Below, piece by piece: positions 32,394 to 32,499 of a stretch of DNA of 32,499 bases (positions within the stretch are counted from its first letter, which is position 1; each line of letters starts with the position of its first letter). Below the pieces are notes generated by a model. It saw only the letters and a list, made by a program, of their open reading frames with translations. It ran no database searches and was not told the origin of the DNA. The DNA is taken from NCBI GenBank assembly GCA_020445665.1, contig JAGRGD010000299.1, forward strand, positions 1 through 32,499, written 5' to 3'. The translations under genes and the position numbers were made by a program. This DNA is from Rhodocyclaceae bacterium. Its GTDB lineage: Bacteria; Pseudomonadota; Gammaproteobacteria; Burkholderiales; Rhodocyclaceae.

Positions 32394-32499
32394 TTGTATG
32401 GCGGATCGCGTTGAGACTTTGAGCCTGTGCCACAAGGCGCGGGAGGAAGGCAAGGGTGGCCCCCTTGGCGACGAGCGCAACGAAGTGGCGCGGGCTCAC
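32373..32499 (+). repeat. right copy of terminal inverted repeat (perfect 32-bp core at 32373-32404)
   Basis: The core is the exact reverse complement of 98-129. Outside it, an open frame from the ATG at 32398 runs to the window edge (34 codons) and aligns without gaps with the outward frame of the left copy: KAR at 13-15, G18, GGP at 20-22, RN at 27-28 and V30 are shared. The core also carries the start codon of the inward-reading membrane-protein gene. The identity of the element is unknown. Confidence 0.85.

Noticed and set aside
1-32499. Whole window as a transposon bounded by the terminal inverted repeats
   Set aside because: The repeats point outward in their diverged parts, no transposase or integrase lies inside, and the content is housekeeping; two separate element ends fit better.
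1-32499. CRISPR arrays, tRNA or rRNA genes, prophage genes
   Set aside because: No spaced direct repeats, cloverleaf-like segments, ribosomal RNA stretches or phage protein signatures were seen.

Overview
The window is a high-GC segment, apparently proteobacterial and most likely gammaproteobacterial (a betaproteobacterium is the main alternative). The indicators are the gene families: fatty-acid cis/trans isomerase, paired DUF1501/DUF1800 proteins, a YjgN-type DUF898 protein beside an M48 protease, a DUF6279 lipoprotein, and a protein of the exosortase-H-associated membrane family. I see 27 genes of ordinary type, mostly housekeeping, envelope and signalling. There are no tRNA, rRNA, CRISPR or phage genes. 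The two ends carry inverted copies of one repeat with a perfect 32-bp core, so the window probably ends where an interspersed repeat interrupted the assembly.

Layout. 1-2.2 kb: left repeat, BLUF photoreceptor (-), GyrI-like effector-binding protein (-), single-HKD phospholipase-D-like protein (+). 2.2-5.4 kb: DUF1800 then DUF1501 secretory pair (-), with a good promoter upstream. 5.7-7.8 kb: a zinc-ribbon/DUF805/glutaredoxin-like fusion (-) and a small lipoprotein (+). 7.8-12.3 kb: the cis/trans isomerase Cti (-), divergent from a DUF898 + M48 metalloprotease pair (+). 12.4-13.4 kb: adenylate-cyclase/FHA protein (+). 13.4-15.6 kb: apt and a hypoxanthine-guanine phosphoribosyltransferase (purine salvage, -), preceded by a DUF6279 lipoprotein (-). 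16-17.4 kb: a duplicated NrfJ-like lipoprotein (+) converging on an exported protein made of six short repeats (-), with a strong terminator between them. 17.6-19 kb: MscS channel and DUF2721 membrane protein (-). 19.1-21.8 kb: a three-PAS GGDEF-EAL protein (+). 21.8-24.4 kb: overlapping operon of DOMON-like protein, NamZ-type muramidase (DUF1343) and CDF-like cation transporter (-). 24.5-26.5 kb: a HAMP/PAS/degenerate-GGDEF sensor and a small membrane protein (-). 26.7-30.1 kb: radical SAM protein, CoA-transferase and YjbQ (+). 30.1-31.7 kb: TetR regulator (-) divergent from a sterol-desaturase-family gene (+) that contains an in-frame amber codon, with two palindromic operators between them. 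31.8-32.5 kb: XrtH-associated-type membrane protein (-), whose start codon lies inside the right repeat.

Recurring themes are nucleotide second messengers (an adenylate cyclase, one intact and one degenerate GGDEF protein), cell-envelope adaptation (Cti, MscS, NamZ, lipoproteins, sterol desaturase) and sensing (BLUF, PAS, FHA, GyrI-like). I see no defence island or biosynthetic cluster. The observations most worth following are the repeat pair at the ends, the amber-interrupted desaturase under its TetR operators, the six-repeat exported protein, the duplicated NrfJ-like lipoprotein, and the broken reading frame at the start of Cti.
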